Assembly (NCBI GenBank): GCA_016869515.1 | Contig: VGDZ01000016.1 | Coordinates: forward strand, 1-49,935 | Reading direction: 5' to 3' | Source: Alphaproteobacteria bacterium | GTDB lineage: Bacteria > Pseudomonadota > Alphaproteobacteria > VGDZ01 | DNA: 49,935 bases | Shown: in pieces, positions 38,729 through 47,652 of the stretch | Numbering within the stretch: the first letter of the stretch is position 1 | Layout: each line of letters opens with the position of its first letter | Translations under genes and position numbers: made by a program | Notes under the pieces: generated by a model | Databases searched by the model: none | The model's input: only the letters and a program-made list of their open reading frames with translations | What the model was told of the DNA's origin: nothing

Positions 38729-39478
38729 TCAGCGAGCTTCGGCGAGGCCCGGGCCCGAGTCAAGCCGCCGCCAGGGCAGGGCGATCGGTGCCTCGACCGC
38801 AAGGCCGTAGACTTGGGCCAGGTTGTCGCGATTCAGAACGATCTCGGCCGGACCGTCGGCGACGATCCGTCCGCGATCCATCAGCACCAGCCGCGGGCAA
38901 TAGCGCGCCGCCAGCGCCAAGTCGTGCAGCGCCGCCACCGCCGCCGCACCCTGCCGCACTCCTGCCGCCAGCAGCTCCATCGTCGTCATCGCCTGGGCCG
39001 GATCCAGCGCCGCGGTCGGCTCGTCGGCCAGCAGGATCGGCGCCTCGACAGCCAGCGCCCGCGCCAACAACGCGCGCGAGCGCTCGCCGCCCGAAAGCCG
39101 ATCGAAGCGCCGCTCGGCCAGGCCGCCGAGATCGCAGCGCGCCAAGGCGCGTTCGACCGCCGCGGTTCCGTCGTCGCCATGGGGAATGCGGCCAAGCGCG
39201 ACGATGTCACGCACGCGCAAGGGCCAGGCCGCATCGCCGCGCTGCGGCAAGTAGGCGATCAGCCGCGCGCGCTCGGCCGGCGGCGGCAAGGCGCGTCCGT
39301 CCAGGGTGACCGCTCCCGCATCGGGCGCGATCAGGCCGGCCAGCAGTTCCAGCAAGGTCGATTTGCCGGCGCCGTTGGGTCCGATCAGCCCGACCAACTC
39401 GCCCGGGCCGACGGTCAAACTCGCGCTCAGGCCGAACCCGTCGCGCCGAAAACCGAGCTCTTGCGCCGCCAAAATCAT
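38729..39478 (-). CDS. btuD: Vitamin B12 (or iron-chelate) ABC transporter ATPase BtuD
   Basis: The 249-residue FecCD-type ATPase has Walker [10 protein letters not shown], the signature [15 protein letters not shown], Walker [14 protein letters not shown] and H-loop [11 protein letters not shown]. Sequence alone does not separate B12 from iron-siderophore ATPases, but the riboswitch and the btuB and btuF partners upstream indicate cobalamin. Its ATG (39478) overlaps the btuC stop (ATGA). A longer frame through btuC is rejected. Confidence 0.9.
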   Translation of the reverse strand: MILAAQELGFRRDGFGLSASLTVGPGELVGLIGPNGAGKSTLLELLAGLIAPDAGAVTLDGRALPPPAERARLIAYLPQRGDAAWPLRVRDIVALGRIPHGDDGTAAVERALARCDLGGLAERRFDRLSGGERSRALLARALAVEAPILLADEPTAALDPAQAMTTMELLAAGVRQGAAAVAALHDLALAARYCPRLVLMDRGRIVADGPAEIVLNRDNLAQVYGLAVEAPIALPWRRLDSGPGLAEAR

Positions 39479-40452
39479 CGCCAGGCCTCGCGCCGCCGCA
39501 GCACCATTAAAAGGAAAAACGGCGCGCCGATCAGCGCCGTCAGCACGCCGATGCGCAGTTCGGGCCCGGGTCCGGTCAGGCGCACGGCGATGTCCGCGGC
39601 CAGCGTCAGCAACGCCCCGCCCAGCGCGCTTGGCAGCAACAGCGCCTCGGGGCGGTGGCCGACCAGCGGCCGCAGCAAATGCGGCACCACCAGGCCGACG
39701 AAGCCGATCGCGCCGGCGACGGCGACGCCGGCTCCGACCGCAAGCGCCGTGCCCAGCACGGCGGCCAGCTTCAGCCGTCCGAGATCGATGCCCAGGCTGC
39801 GGGCGCTGGCCTCGCCCAAGGTCAGCGCCGCGAGGCCGCGCCGCGTCGTCGCCAGCACCGCCCAGCCGATCGCCATCGGCGGCAAGGCCAGCCAGACATG
39901 GCGCCATTCCCGATCCGACAGCGAGCCCATCAGCCAGAACATGATTTCGTAGAGCGCGAAGGGATTGGGCGACAGCGACAGCGCCAGCGCGGTCAGGGCG
40001 CCGGCCAGGCTGTTGACCGCGACGCCGGCCAGGATCAGCGTCACCACCGAGGCCGCGCGCCCCGCCAGCACCAGCACCAGGATCGCCGCCAGCGCCGCGC
40101 CCAGCATCCCCCCCAGCGGCAAGGCCAGCGCGAAGGCCTGCGACCAGCCGCTGTAGAAGGCGATCACCGCGCCCAGCGCGGCCAAGCCCGACACGCCGAC
40201 GATGCCGGGTTCGGCCAGCGGATTGCGCAACAGGCCCTGCAGCACCGCGCCCGCCAGTCCAAGGCCGGCGCCGATCGCCAGCGCCAGGATGGTGCGCGGC
40301 AGCCGCAGTTCGCGGACGATGACCGCCGCCGGCATATCGCCGTCGCCGGTCAGCCCCTGCCAAATCTCGGTCGGCGGAAGGCCGGCGCGGCCGACCAGCA
40401 GCGAGACCAGAGCCAACGCCAGAACCAGCGTCAGCGCGATCACGGTTCTCAT
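39475..40452 (-). CDS. btuC: Vitamin B12 ABC transporter permease BtuC
   Basis: The 325-residue FecCD-family permease has about ten helices, [45 protein letters not shown], and the [18 protein letters not shown] coupling loop followed by [31 protein letters not shown]. These are signatures of BtuC/FhuB/FepD proteins. The ATG at 40452 overlaps the btuF stop (ATGA) and excludes an 18-residue basic extension. It imports the ligand from BtuF. Confidence 0.92.
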   Translation of the reverse strand: MRTVIALTLVLALALVSLLVGRAGLPPTEIWQGLTGDGDMPAAVIVRELRLPRTILALAIGAGLGLAGAVLQGLLRNPLAEPGIVGVSGLAALGAVIAFYSGWSQAFALALPLGGMLGAALAAILVLVLAGRAASVVTLILAGVAVNSLAGALTALALSLSPNPFALYEIMFWLMGSLSDREWRHVWLALPPMAIGWAVLATTRRGLAALTLGEASARSLGIDLGRLKLAAVLGTALAVGAGVAVAGAIGFVGLVVPHLLRPLVGHRPEALLLPSALGGALLTLAADIAVRLTGPGPELRIGVLTALIGAPFFLLMVLRRREAWR

Positions 40453-41246
40453 GACCGGGCTCGCGCCAAGCGCTCGGCCAGATCGACGCTGAACGGCCCG
40501 CCGCAACCGGTCAGCGCCGAAGGCACCTCGATCCGCCTCATTCCCGACAGCGCGCCATGCGCCAGCGCCGCCTCGGCCAGGGAGGGCACGGGGCGCTCGC
40601 CCGCGGTCACGATCAAGGCCGCGGGGCGGTGCTTGATGACGATTTCCAGCGGCAGCTCGCCATACGCGCCCAGCCCCAGCCGCGCGGCCAGGTTGGAATA
40701 GCCCGCGCGCCGCAGCACGTCGTCGAACAGGGTGCCGGGCCCGACCGTGACGCCGCGCGGCTCCAAAACCGCGGCCAGCGGCGGATCGGGCGGCAGGGGC
40801 GGAAGCGCCGCCAGCCGCGCTCTCAAGTCATGGACCAAAGCTTCGGCCGCCGGGAAATTGTCGAGCGCGCGGCCGACGCTTTCGACCGCCGCAAGCGCCT
40901 GGTCGAGACTGGTCGGTATGTCCAGGGCGATGACCCGAAAGCCAAGCCGCGCCAATACGGCCTGCGTCTGCCTCGCGGCGAATCGCCCGGCCAGCACCAG
41001 ATCCGGTCGCAAGGGCAGAACGTCCTCGACCTGGGCATGGTTGATGGCGATTCCGGCCAGTCGGTCATGAACCGGCGACAAAGCGCGGTCTCGTGCCAAC
41101 CATGACACTGAAAGCAACTGGTTGGGATGGGCCAGCAGCACGGCCAACTGATCGGTGCAGAGGTTGATCGATACCACGCGCGCGGGCCTCGCCTCGGCGG
41201 CGAACGACGCCGCTAGGGCAAAGGCGATGCCGGCCAGCCAGCGCAT
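40449..41246 (-). CDS. btuF: Vitamin B12-binding protein BtuF-like
   Basis: The 265-residue protein has a signal peptide ([19 protein letters not shown]) and a helical-backbone receptor fold (PBP III): [41 protein letters not shown] and [24 protein letters not shown]. It should carry cobalamin from the outer membrane receptor to BtuCD. The ATG overlaps the btuB stop by one nucleotide (TGATG). Some siderophore receptors look alike, so the substrate assignment depends on context. Confidence 0.88.
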   Translation of the reverse strand: MRWLAGIAFALAASFAAEARPARVVSINLCTDQLAVLLAHPNQLLSVSWLARDRALSPVHDRLAGIAINHAQVEDVLPLRPDLVLAGRFAARQTQAVLARLGFRVIALDIPTSLDQALAAVESVGRALDNFPAAEALVHDLRARLAALPPLPPDPPLAAVLEPRGVTVGPGTLFDDVLRRAGYSNLAARLGLGAYGELPLEIVIKHRPAALIVTAGERPVPSLAEAALAHGALSGMRRIEVPSALTGCGGPFSVDLAERLARARS

Positions 41247-43132
41247 CAGAACTTGGCCCGCGCACCCAGCAAGACGCCGCGCCCCGGCTGCTGCGTTCCG
41301 CTCGGCTCCTCGTAGCGGCGGTCGAGCGCGTTCTCCACCCGACCGTAGAGGTCGAAATCCGGGGTGACGCGATAGCGCGCGGTAGCGAACATGACGGTAT
41401 AGCCCCCGCTATAGACCCGCCCGAAGGTATCGGCATCGCTGTCCGCGCGCTTGCCGTTGTAGATCGCGCCGGCGCCGAACAGCCAGTCGTCGTCCATCTC
41501 CCATTCGCCCGAAACCGCGGCGCGATGCAGCGGCCGGCGCACTTGCAGCTGGCCGTTGGACTTGTCCTCGGTCTCGACGAAGCTGTAGTCGAGACGCAGC
41601 GTCAGGCGTTCGGTCGCCTTGGCCGAGGCGAAGCTTTCGACGCCGAAGGCCTCGGCGCGGGTGACGTTGCGGTTGGTGTTGTTGACCGAGGCGATGAGGT
41701 TCTTGAAGTCGGTCTCGAAATAGCTGGCGCCGAAGGTCAGCCGCCGCTCGAACGCCTTCTGCTCGAAGCCGATTTCCCGGCTTTCGCTTTCCTCGGGCAG
41801 CAGGTCGGGATTGCCGCGGAAGTTGCCGCTGACGCCGAAGAGCTGGTAGAGGGCCGGCGCCTTGAAGCCGGTGCCGTAAAGCGCCTTGAGCTTAGTGTCG
41901 GTGCCGGGCACGAGATAAGCCAGGCTGGCGTTGTGGGTCGAATGCTGACCGAAGCGCTCGTTGTCCTCGCGCCGCACACCCAGCGTCAGGAACCAGCGCT
42001 CGGCCCATTCCATGTGTCCCGAGACATAGGCGCCCAGGGTCGAGTTGCCGGCCTCGTTGTCGGCATTGCCGAAGTTGGACGAGGAGCGGTTGACGAAGCT
42101 CTCGCGCTCGCCTTCCAGGCCGGTGGCCAGGCGCAGGCCGTCGGTCGGATCGATCTCATGGGTCCATTCCAGCTTGCGCCGCCGGCCGTGGTTCTTGGAG
42201 TTGGTGTAGCTGGTCGAGAACTGGTCGGGCCCGTTGAAGCCGCGGCGGCCGATCTCGATCTGCGAAGCCGCCAGCGTCTGCTTCCACGCCCCGTCGAAGG
42301 ACAGCCAGTCGCCCTGCAAGCGGTTGTTGGATTGCCGGGTCTCGATATAGGAGTTGGGGTCCTCGGCCGAGGAATCGTTCTCGCCGCTGGCGGCGACCGT
42401 GCGGAAGAACCAACTCAGCGATACGTCCTCGTTGGGATCGACGCCCAGGCGGCCATTGAGGGTGGTGTTGCGATAGGGATCCTTCTCGGCACCGCGGCCG
42501 GCGCGACGGCGGTTGGGCGTGGCGGTACCGTTGTCGGTATCGAGCCGGGCGGCGGTGAGATTGAAGTTGAGCTTGTCGTGCGAGCCCTGGGTATTGACGC
42601 TTTCGCGGAAGGTGTTGCGCGAGCCGACCTCGCCGCGCAGCGTCGTCGCCGGCGTGCCCTTGCCCTTCTTGGTGACGATGTTGATCACGCCGGCCAGCGC
42701 GTCGGAACCGTAGAGCGTCGACGCCGGGCCGCGCAGCACCTCGATGCGTTCGATGCCGTCGGTGACGAGATGGGCGAAATCGAATGCGCCGGCGGGCTGC
42801 GAAGGATCGTTGGCGCGCTGGCCGTCGATCAGCACCAGCACATGGTTGGAATTGCTGCCGCGCACGAACACCGAAGTCTGCGCGCCGGTGTGGCCGGCGC
42901 GGACCACGGTCAGGCCGGGCACGTCGCGCAGCGCCTCGACGATGTCGCGCTGCTGGCGCCGTTCCATCTGCTCGGCGGTGATGACGGTGACCGAGGCGGA
43001 GACGCGCTCGCTCGGCACGGCGATGCGGTCGGCGGTCACCACCACCTCGGGCGCCTGCGGTACGGGCTGGGCCTGGGCGATAGCGGGAAACAGGCTCGCC
43101 ACGGCGAGCCCGCGCAAGACGGGTTTGAACAT
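41246..43132 (-). CDS. btuB: TonB-dependent outer membrane cobalamin receptor BtuB-like
   Basis: The 628-residue receptor has a signal peptide (cleavage near AIAQA-Q), a TonB-box-like EVVVTA, a plug domain with VPGLTVVRAG, VLVLIDGQRANDPSQP and ERIEVLRGPASTLYGSDALAGVINIVTKKGKG, and a 22-stranded barrel that ends with an aromatic C-terminal Phe (GARAKF). The ATG at 43132 is chosen because it begins the signal peptide; an upstream start at 43228 would add 32 residues and lie inside the leader. A cobalamin riboswitch about 130 nt upstream supports the B12 assignment. Its stop overlaps the btuF start. Confidence 0.93.
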   Translation of the reverse strand: MFKPVLRGLAVASLFPAIAQAQPVPQAPEVVVTADRIAVPSERVSASVTVITAEQMERRQQRDIVEALRDVPGLTVVRAGHTGAQTSVFVRGSNSNHVLVLIDGQRANDPSQPAGAFDFAHLVTDGIERIEVLRGPASTLYGSDALAGVINIVTKKGKGTPATTLRGEVGSRNTFRESVNTQGSHDKLNFNLTAARLDTDNGTATPNRRRAGRGAEKDPYRNTTLNGRLGVDPNEDVSLSWFFRTVAASGENDSSAEDPNSYIETRQSNNRLQGDWLSFDGAWKQTLAASQIEIGRRGFNGPDQFSTSYTNSKNHGRRRKLEWTHEIDPTDGLRLATGLEGERESFVNRSSSNFGNADNEAGNSTLGAYVSGHMEWAERWFLTLGVRREDNERFGQHSTHNASLAYLVPGTDTKLKALYGTGFKAPALYQLFGVSGNFRGNPDLLPEESESREIGFEQKAFERRLTFGASYFETDFKNLIASVNNTNRNVTRAEAFGVESFASAKATERLTLRLDYSFVETEDKSNGQLQVRRPLHRAAVSGEWEMDDDWLFGAGAIYNGKRADSDADTFGRVYSGGYTVMFATARYRVTPDFDLYGRVENALDRRYEEPSGTQQPGRGVLLGARAKF

Positions 43133-43137
43133 GAGGA

Positions 43138-43254
43138 CAGTCCCTGACGCGGACCCCACCGGGTCCTTGACGACTTCACGGGACTGCCTCCGGGCATTGG
43201 CGCCAAGAGACCATGACGTCGCCGGCACACCCCGTCCGACGCGCCCGTGAAGTC
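43138..43254 (-). promoter_or_regulatory. Candidate expression platform of the cobalamin riboswitch
   Basis: In the leader between the aptamer and btuB two mutually exclusive stems can be drawn. An 11 bp stem joins 43244-43254 (GACTTCACGGG in the RNA) to 43172-43182 (CCCGTGAAGTC). A second stem pairs 43180-43186 (CAGTCCC) with 43138-43144 (GGGACTG), which lies just upstream of the ATG, enclosing a GGACCC-GGTG-GGGTCC hairpin at 43151-43166. The two compete for bases 43180-43182. The second would mask the ribosome-binding region, so control is probably translational. Folding was judged by eye. Confidence 0.45.
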
Positions 43255-43261
43255 CACGGTG

Positions 43262-43432
43262 ACGGCAGGTCTCCTGGCTCGCGGGTCGCCGCCTCGCATC
43301 CGGCCTTCCCGGTTTCCCAGTGGCGCATCAAGGACGCTCGGCTCGCCGCTCACAGTTGCGGGGGCAGCTCGGGGTCCGGCACGGCCGGCCCCAATTCCCT
43401 TTTGATCCGCTGTCGCGGAACCGTCGCCACTG
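43262..43432 (-). ncRNA. Cobalamin riboswitch (AdoCbl class) upstream of btuB
   Basis: Read on the minus strand, the order of conserved blocks is right for a cobalamin aptamer: GGTTCC (ends at 43422), AAAAGGGAATT, GAGCTGCCCCCGCAACTGTGAGCGG, GCGCCACTGGGAAACCGGGAAGG and the B12-box GAGCCAGGAGACCTGCC (43264-43280). It begins just after the stop codon of the hypothetical gene at 43440 and ends about 130 nt before btuB. Binding of adenosylcobalamin is known to repress downstream uptake genes. Confidence 0.95.
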
Positions 43433-43439
43433 CCATAGG

Positions 43440-44138
43440 TCAGTTTTCGTGCGCTGTAAAGCGGGGGCGGAAAACGCTCAGCGCCGCGTGCCATCCGGCG
43501 GGCAGGATCGGATCGTCGGGATGCGGCGGCGCCCGGCGGCCGAAGAATTGGGGCAGCAAATGGGTGTGCGGCCCGGGATTGGTGCGGCCCTTGGGCGGCG
43601 GGATCGGCGTATAGACCTCGATCCGTCCGAGGCCGGACTCGAAGACCCGCTGCGGGCTGGCGGCGGCGACGGCGCCCAACAGCGCCATCGCCCGCGGCAC
43701 GAACAGGTCGGTGCCGCAGCCCGCCCGCAGGGCCGCGACCAGCTCGGGATCGGCGCTGCGAATCGCGGCCGCGATCGGCACCGAACCCAGGCCGAGGTCG
43801 AACAGGATCGCATCGCGGTCCTGCGCCCGCGCCGCGGCGCGATCCGGCCCGCGTTCGGTCAGGGCGCGGTGGCGCGGGCCGGCGTCGCTACGATCGGGCA
43901 GGGCGAAGACGATCGAACGCACTCTTTCGAAGGCGCGGCAATCGGCGGTGAGCGCCGCGATCAAGGCGCCCCTCGGGGTGACGATCCTGATGCCGACATC
44001 CGTCGGTTCGACCATGCCTTCATCGGGGTCGCGTTCGAATTCCGCCACCGCGCCCGGCACGCCAATGATGAAGCCATGACCTGGCTCTGCGGCGCATTCC
44101 CTCAAGAGACGGAAAATCGCGGGATCGGCCGGCGGCAT
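43440..44138 (-). CDS. Conserved hypothetical protein (possibly DUF6925)
   Basis: The 232-residue protein has no signal peptide or membrane segment. Visible parts are FIIGVPGAVAEFERDPDE near the N-terminus, GIRIVTPRGALIAAL, ILFDLGLGSVPIAAAIRS and VYTPIPPPKGRTNPGPHTHLLP. The pattern recalls a family now called DUF6925, from memory only; function unknown. The ATG at 44138 is chosen because upstream sequence is low-quality His/Arg-rich frame. Its stop abuts the start of the cobalamin riboswitch, and it diverges from the esterase gene across 36 nt. It might be linked to corrinoid metabolism by position. Confidence 0.7.
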   Translation of the reverse strand: MPPADPAIFRLLRECAAEPGHGFIIGVPGAVAEFERDPDEGMVEPTDVGIRIVTPRGALIAALTADCRAFERVRSIVFALPDRSDAGPRHRALTERGPDRAAARAQDRDAILFDLGLGSVPIAAAIRSADPELVAALRAGCGTDLFVPRAMALLGAVAAASPQRVFESGLGRIEVYTPIPPPKGRTNPGPHTHLLPQFFGRRAPPHPDDPILPAGWHAALSVFRPRFTAHEN

Positions 44139-44174
44139 TCCTGGACTATGATGGCTGGCGAGGAGACTGTCACC

Positions 44175-45080
44175 ATGTGGCGTCTGTCGGTCCTGCTTGC
44201 AGCCATGGCGTTCGGATCGGCGTTGGCCGCCGAGTCGGTCGAGATCCGGCATCTGGGTTATGGCCGCGAATTCCTGGTGCATGTGCCGAAGCGTCTGCCG
44301 ACGCCGGCGCCGTTGGTCCTGCTGTTGCACGGGGCGGGCGGTGGTGCCTCACAGGCGCTGGCCGACTACAAATGGGTCGATCTGGCGGAGGCCGAGGGCA
44401 TCGTCGTGCTGGCGGCCAATGCCTTGGCGGCGCGACCCGACCTGCCGGCCAATGCGGCGTTCAACCCGCGCTTTTGGGGCGATGACGGCGGCGTGACGCA
44501 GAACCCGCGCCCGCCGGCTGACGATGTCGGATTCCTGATCGCGGCGATCGATATGGCCGCGGATCGATGGCCGATCGATCGGCAGCGGGTCTACGCCACC
44601 GGCTTTTCTTCGGGTTCGCGCATGGCCCAGCATTTGGCGCTGGCGCGGGCCGATCGCATCGCCGCCATCGGCGTTTTGGCAGGACGCGCGCCCGAGGACG
44701 GAAAGCCGGCGCGTCCCGTCCCGGTGATCCAGATCGCAGGTGCGATCGATCCGCTGGCGCCGCTTCTAGGCGGCAAGCGGAAGCTGCCCTGGGGGCCCGA
44801 GACCGAAGTGCCGCCGATGGCGGCCGGGCCCGAGCTGTGGGCGCGGCTGAACGGCTGTGCGCCCGCGACCGAGCGGCCGCTGACCGACAAGGTGACGCTG
44901 ACCGAATGGCCGTCCTGCCGCGACGGCGTGGCCGTGCGCTATCTGGTGGTGGCCGATCTCGGCCATCAATGGCCGGGCGGCGTGCCCAGCCGTCTGACCT
45001 TGATCCTCGGCGCCTATTCCGACGCGCTCGACGGCACCAAGGCGATGTGGGATTTTCTCAAGTCTTGGCGCTTGCCGTGA
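44175..45080 (+). CDS. Secreted alpha/beta-hydrolase esterase (LpqC/PHB depolymerase-like)
   Basis: The 301-residue protein has a signal peptide (MWRLSVLLAAMAFGSALAAE) and an alpha/beta-hydrolase fold with VLLLHGAGGG, a GFSSG nucleophile motif (Ser145) and DLGHQWPGG providing the catalytic His. This matches the LpqC/polyhydroxybutyrate depolymerase or feruloyl esterase family. A GAGGAG ribosome-binding site sits about 9 nt before the ATG at 44175. The substrate is not known. A metallo-beta-lactamase-fold gene follows after 10 nt, probably in the same transcript. Confidence 0.88.
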   Translation: MWRLSVLLAAMAFGSALAAESVEIRHLGYGREFLVHVPKRLPTPAPLVLLLHGAGGGASQALADYKWVDLAEAEGIVVLAANALAARPDLPANAAFNPRFWGDDGGVTQNPRPPADDVGFLIAAIDMAADRWPIDRQRVYATGFSSGSRMAQHLALARADRIAAIGVLAGRAPEDGKPARPVPVIQIAGAIDPLAPLLGGKRKLPWGPETEVPPMAAGPELWARLNGCAPATERPLTDKVTLTEWPSCRDGVAVRYLVVADLGHQWPGGVPSRLTLILGAYSDALDGTKAMWDFLKSWRLP

Positions 45081-45090
45081 TGGGGGAGGG

Positions 45091-45987
45091 ATGATGGCGC
45101 GGGTCGCGCAAGTCGGTACGGCCAGCATCTTGCGGGTCGAGGAAAGCGCGGGGCCGCTGTTCACGCCCGACGGATTGTTGCCCGATTTCGCGCCCGAGAT
45201 CGTCGATCGGCACCGCGACTGGCTGGTGCCGGCGCATTTCCATCTCGAGCGCCGGCTGTTGGTGATGAGCATCCACAGCTTCGTCATCCGCACCGGGCGC
45301 CACACCATCCTGGTCGACACCTGCTGCGGCAACCACAAGGACCGGTCCTTCGCGCCCGGCTTCAAGGCCTTCCATCGCCGCCAGACCAATTGGCTGGAAC
45401 GCCTGATCGGCGCCGGCGTGGCGCCGGACGAGGTCGACTGGGTGATGTGCACGCATCTGCACGTCGATCATGTCGGCTGGAACACGCGGCTGCGCGACGG
45501 GCGCTGGGTGCCGACCTTCCCCAAGGCCAAGTACCTGTTCGCGCGGCGCGAGTTCGACTACTGGAATCCCGACAACGGCGCCGAGGAAGCCAAGCGCGAC
45601 GCGCCGATCTTCGAGGATTCGGTAAGGCCGGTGGCCGAGGCCGGGCAGATGGTGCTGGTCGACGACGGCTACCAGCTGGACGACGTCATGACCATCCGCG
45701 AGGCGCCGGGACACACCCCGGGCACGATCTTCGGCCAACTGCGCTCGCAAGGCCAGGCGGCGGTGTTCTCGGGCGACATGATGCACCACCCGCTGCAGAT
45801 CTACCGGCCCGACTGGTCGAGCCGGTTCTGCAGCGATCCCAGGCGCTCGGCCGAAAGCCGGAGCCGGCTGCTGGGTTCGATCTGCGACAGCGACACCATT
45901 TTGCTGCCGGCGCATTTTTCCGCGCCCCATGGCGGCCGCGTGCGCGGCGCCAAAGGGGGCGGGTTCCGCTTCGAGTGGCTGGCTTGA
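45091..45987 (+). CDS. MBL-fold metallo-hydrolase
   Basis: The 298-residue protein has the metal motif THLHVDHVGW (residues 121-130), LVDTCCGN upstream, a His in APGHTPG, the SGDMMHHPLQ segment and LLPAHFS. The layout fits the quorum-quenching lactonase/PNPKat-like branch of the MBL superfamily, but the substrate is unknown. The ATG at 45091 directly follows a GGGAGGG ribosome-binding site; the next codon (45094) is also ATG and is better spaced. It converges on the alpha/beta hydrolase gene with one base between stops. Confidence 0.88.
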   Translation: MMARVAQVGTASILRVEESAGPLFTPDGLLPDFAPEIVDRHRDWLVPAHFHLERRLLVMSIHSFVIRTGRHTILVDTCCGNHKDRSFAPGFKAFHRRQTNWLERLIGAGVAPDEVDWVMCTHLHVDHVGWNTRLRDGRWVPTFPKAKYLFARREFDYWNPDNGAEEAKRDAPIFEDSVRPVAEAGQMVLVDDGYQLDDVMTIREAPGHTPGTIFGQLRSQGQAAVFSGDMMHHPLQIYRPDWSSRFCSDPRRSAESRSRLLGSICDSDTILLPAHFSAPHGGRVRGAKGGGFRFEWLA

Positions 45988-45988
45988 A

Positions 45989-46858
45989 TTAGGCGGCGCG
46001 ATCGGCCAGGGCCGGGCGCTCGCCCAAGCGGACGAAATCGACCACGCGCGCGACCACCGTCGGATCCGACAGGATCCGCTTGTGGCCAAGCCCGGTGCCG
46101 ACATGGACCGCTGCGTCCGGCATGGCATCGACCAGCGCCCGCATATCCGAGATCGGCACCATGCGGTCGTCGCTGGCATGGACCAGCAAGCTGGGCAGGC
46201 GGAAATGCCGCGCCAGGTTGGCGAACCCGACCCACTCGATCGGCAGCCCGGCAAGGCGCGAGATTTCCGCCGTCATCGCCGCCTCGGCCCGCGCGCCCAG
46301 GCCCAAGGCGCGCGCGACCCGCGTCTTGACATCGATCGGGTGCGCCGGGGTGGCGATGAAGGCCGCCCGTCCGACCGCAAGGCCTTCGCCCATCGCCAAG
46401 GCCAAGGCGATGCCGCCCAGCGAATGCGCGATCGCCGCCCGGAACGGCCCGACCTTGCGCTGAAGCGCCTGCATGGCGCGCGCCATGGCGGTGACCGGCG
46501 CCGGGCCGCTGCCGGCCGAGCGGCCATGGCCCGGCCAATCCAGCGCCACCACCCGATAGCCGGCATCGACCAGGGGTGCGACGAAGGCGTTCAGATCCTG
46601 GTGATCGCCTTCCCAGCCATGGGCCAGCAGCACGGCCGGCCCGCTGCCCCAAGCATAGGCCGTCACCGCCTTGGGCGCGGGCAGAACGATGATGTCGGCT
46701 TGGGCGTCGAACAGGGAGGGCAGGGGGCGTCGCCGCGTGGGCGTGACGAAGCGGCGGCCCGCCCAACGGCCCAAGGTCAAGGGCGCCAGACGGCTGGCGA
46801 TGGCGATGACGGTCCGGATGCCGGGGCTGACGATGCGGTCGATGCCGACGACGCTCAT
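45989..46858 (-). CDS. Alpha/beta hydrolase
   Basis: The 289-residue cytoplasmic hydrolase has the oxyanion motif HGWEGD (residues 80-85), the nucleophile elbow AHSLGG (Ser146), and GTGLGHKRIL providing His near the C-terminus. There is no signal peptide. A GAGGAG ribosome-binding site precedes the ATG at 46858. The substrate is unknown. A 26 bp near-perfect palindrome lies 69 nt upstream (46927-46952), so it is probably regulated by a dimeric repressor, perhaps of the TetR class; no regulator gene is adjacent. Confidence 0.87.
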   Translation of the reverse strand: MSVVGIDRIVSPGIRTVIAIASRLAPLTLGRWAGRRFVTPTRRRPLPSLFDAQADIIVLPAPKAVTAYAWGSGPAVLLAHGWEGDHQDLNAFVAPLVDAGYRVVALDWPGHGRSAGSGPAPVTAMARAMQALQRKVGPFRAAIAHSLGGIALALAMGEGLAVGRAAFIATPAHPIDVKTRVARALGLGARAEAAMTAEISRLAGLPIEWVGFANLARHFRLPSLLVHASDDRMVPISDMRALVDAMPDAAVHVGTGLGHKRILSDPTVVARVVDFVRLGERPALADRAA

Positions 46859-46924
46859 GGCGATCTCCTCTTGCAGTCGAGGTTGCGACGCCGCTCAGGA
46901 TGGAGTTTTCGCCTTCCAAAAGAA

Positions 46925-46961
46925 TTCGTATAGTTCGTATACGAGCTATACGTTTTCGTAT
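46925..46961 (-). promoter_or_regulatory. 26 bp palindromic operator-like site upstream of the alpha/beta hydrolase
   Basis: CGTATAG and CTATACG flank a perfect TCGTATACGA core, giving a 26 bp palindrome (46927-46952) with a single mismatched pair. TTCGTAT also recurs at 46925, 46934 and 46955. The site is in AT-rich DNA 69-94 nt before the hydrolase start, where a promoter is expected; TTGAAA and a TATACG with a 19 nt spacer are present on the minus strand. The function is an inference. Confidence 0.6.
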
Positions 46962-46962
46962 T

Positions 46963-47652
46963 TCAAAATCCGATCCGGCCCAGGAACGGCAATTTGATTC
47001 CGGGGGCGTTGAGGTCGACCCCGAAGACCAAACCGAGCAGGTTTATCTCGACCCCTTCCTCGAGCCCCAGCGTGACGCCGGCAAGGCCGAACAGCGAGAG
47101 CTGCAGCCCGGGCCCGCCGACCGGTTTGGCCAAGACCGCGCCCTCGGGCAGGAAGTCCTTTCCGATCGCGGTCGGCGGCAAATCGAGGCCCAGTTCCGGC
47201 ACCTCGCGCCCGACCCAGGCGACGAAGGTGTTGGAATTGGGGCCGGGCCAGGTCTGATAGCGGTCCTTGTAGGGATAGCGCGCCACCGCGTCCTTGATGC
47301 GCGGAATGGCCGCGGCGGCGGCCTCGCCGCGCAGGTCGACCAAAAGCGAAGCCGCGTTTCCGGCCCAGGGCGCGTCCGGGGCGCGATGGCTGATCGACAG
47401 CGCTTCGCCGCCATAGCGCATGCGCCAGCCGATCACCTCGTAGCGGGTGTAGATCGCGGCGTCCTTTTCCTTGACCGCGATCCAAGGATGGGTGGCCAAC
47501 GCGCCGCGCCAGCCCCAGGTGCGGGCGTGATAGACCTGCACCACGGCATCGGCATGGCGGGCAGGATCGGGCGCCAGCGGGGCGTCGCCCCGCGCGCCGC
47601 TTCCCAGCAGGATCGCCAGCGCCACCGCCAGTGCCGCAAGCCGGCGGGTCAT
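46963..47652 (-). CDS. DUF3750 domain protein
   Basis: The 229-residue protein has a signal peptide (MTRRLAALAVALAILLGSGARG) and a DUF3750 domain: HARTWGWRGALATHPWIAVKEK, YTRYEVIGWRMRYGG, and RYPYKDRYQTWPGPNSNTFVAWVGREVPELGLDLPPTAIGKDFL. The His, Trp and Asn residues are strongly conserved in the family, whose function is unknown. It is probably periplasmic. Its ATG overlaps the stop of the upstream MBL-fold gene by 4 nt, so the two are likely translated together. Confidence 0.88.
   Translation of the reverse strand: MTRRLAALAVALAILLGSGARGDAPLAPDPARHADAVVQVYHARTWGWRGALATHPWIAVKEKDAAIYTRYEVIGWRMRYGGEALSISHRAPDAPWAGNAASLLVDLRGEAAAAAIPRIKDAVARYPYKDRYQTWPGPNSNTFVAWVGREVPELGLDLPPTAIGKDFLPEGAVLAKPVGGPGLQLSLFGLAGVTLGLEEGVEINLLGLVFGVDLNAPGIKLPFLGRIGF

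Noticed and set aside
36665-39952. 1095-codon plus-strand frame opposite the liv2/btu genes
   Set aside because: It has no recognisable motif, its composition is that of an antisense shadow, and the minus-strand genes are unambiguous.
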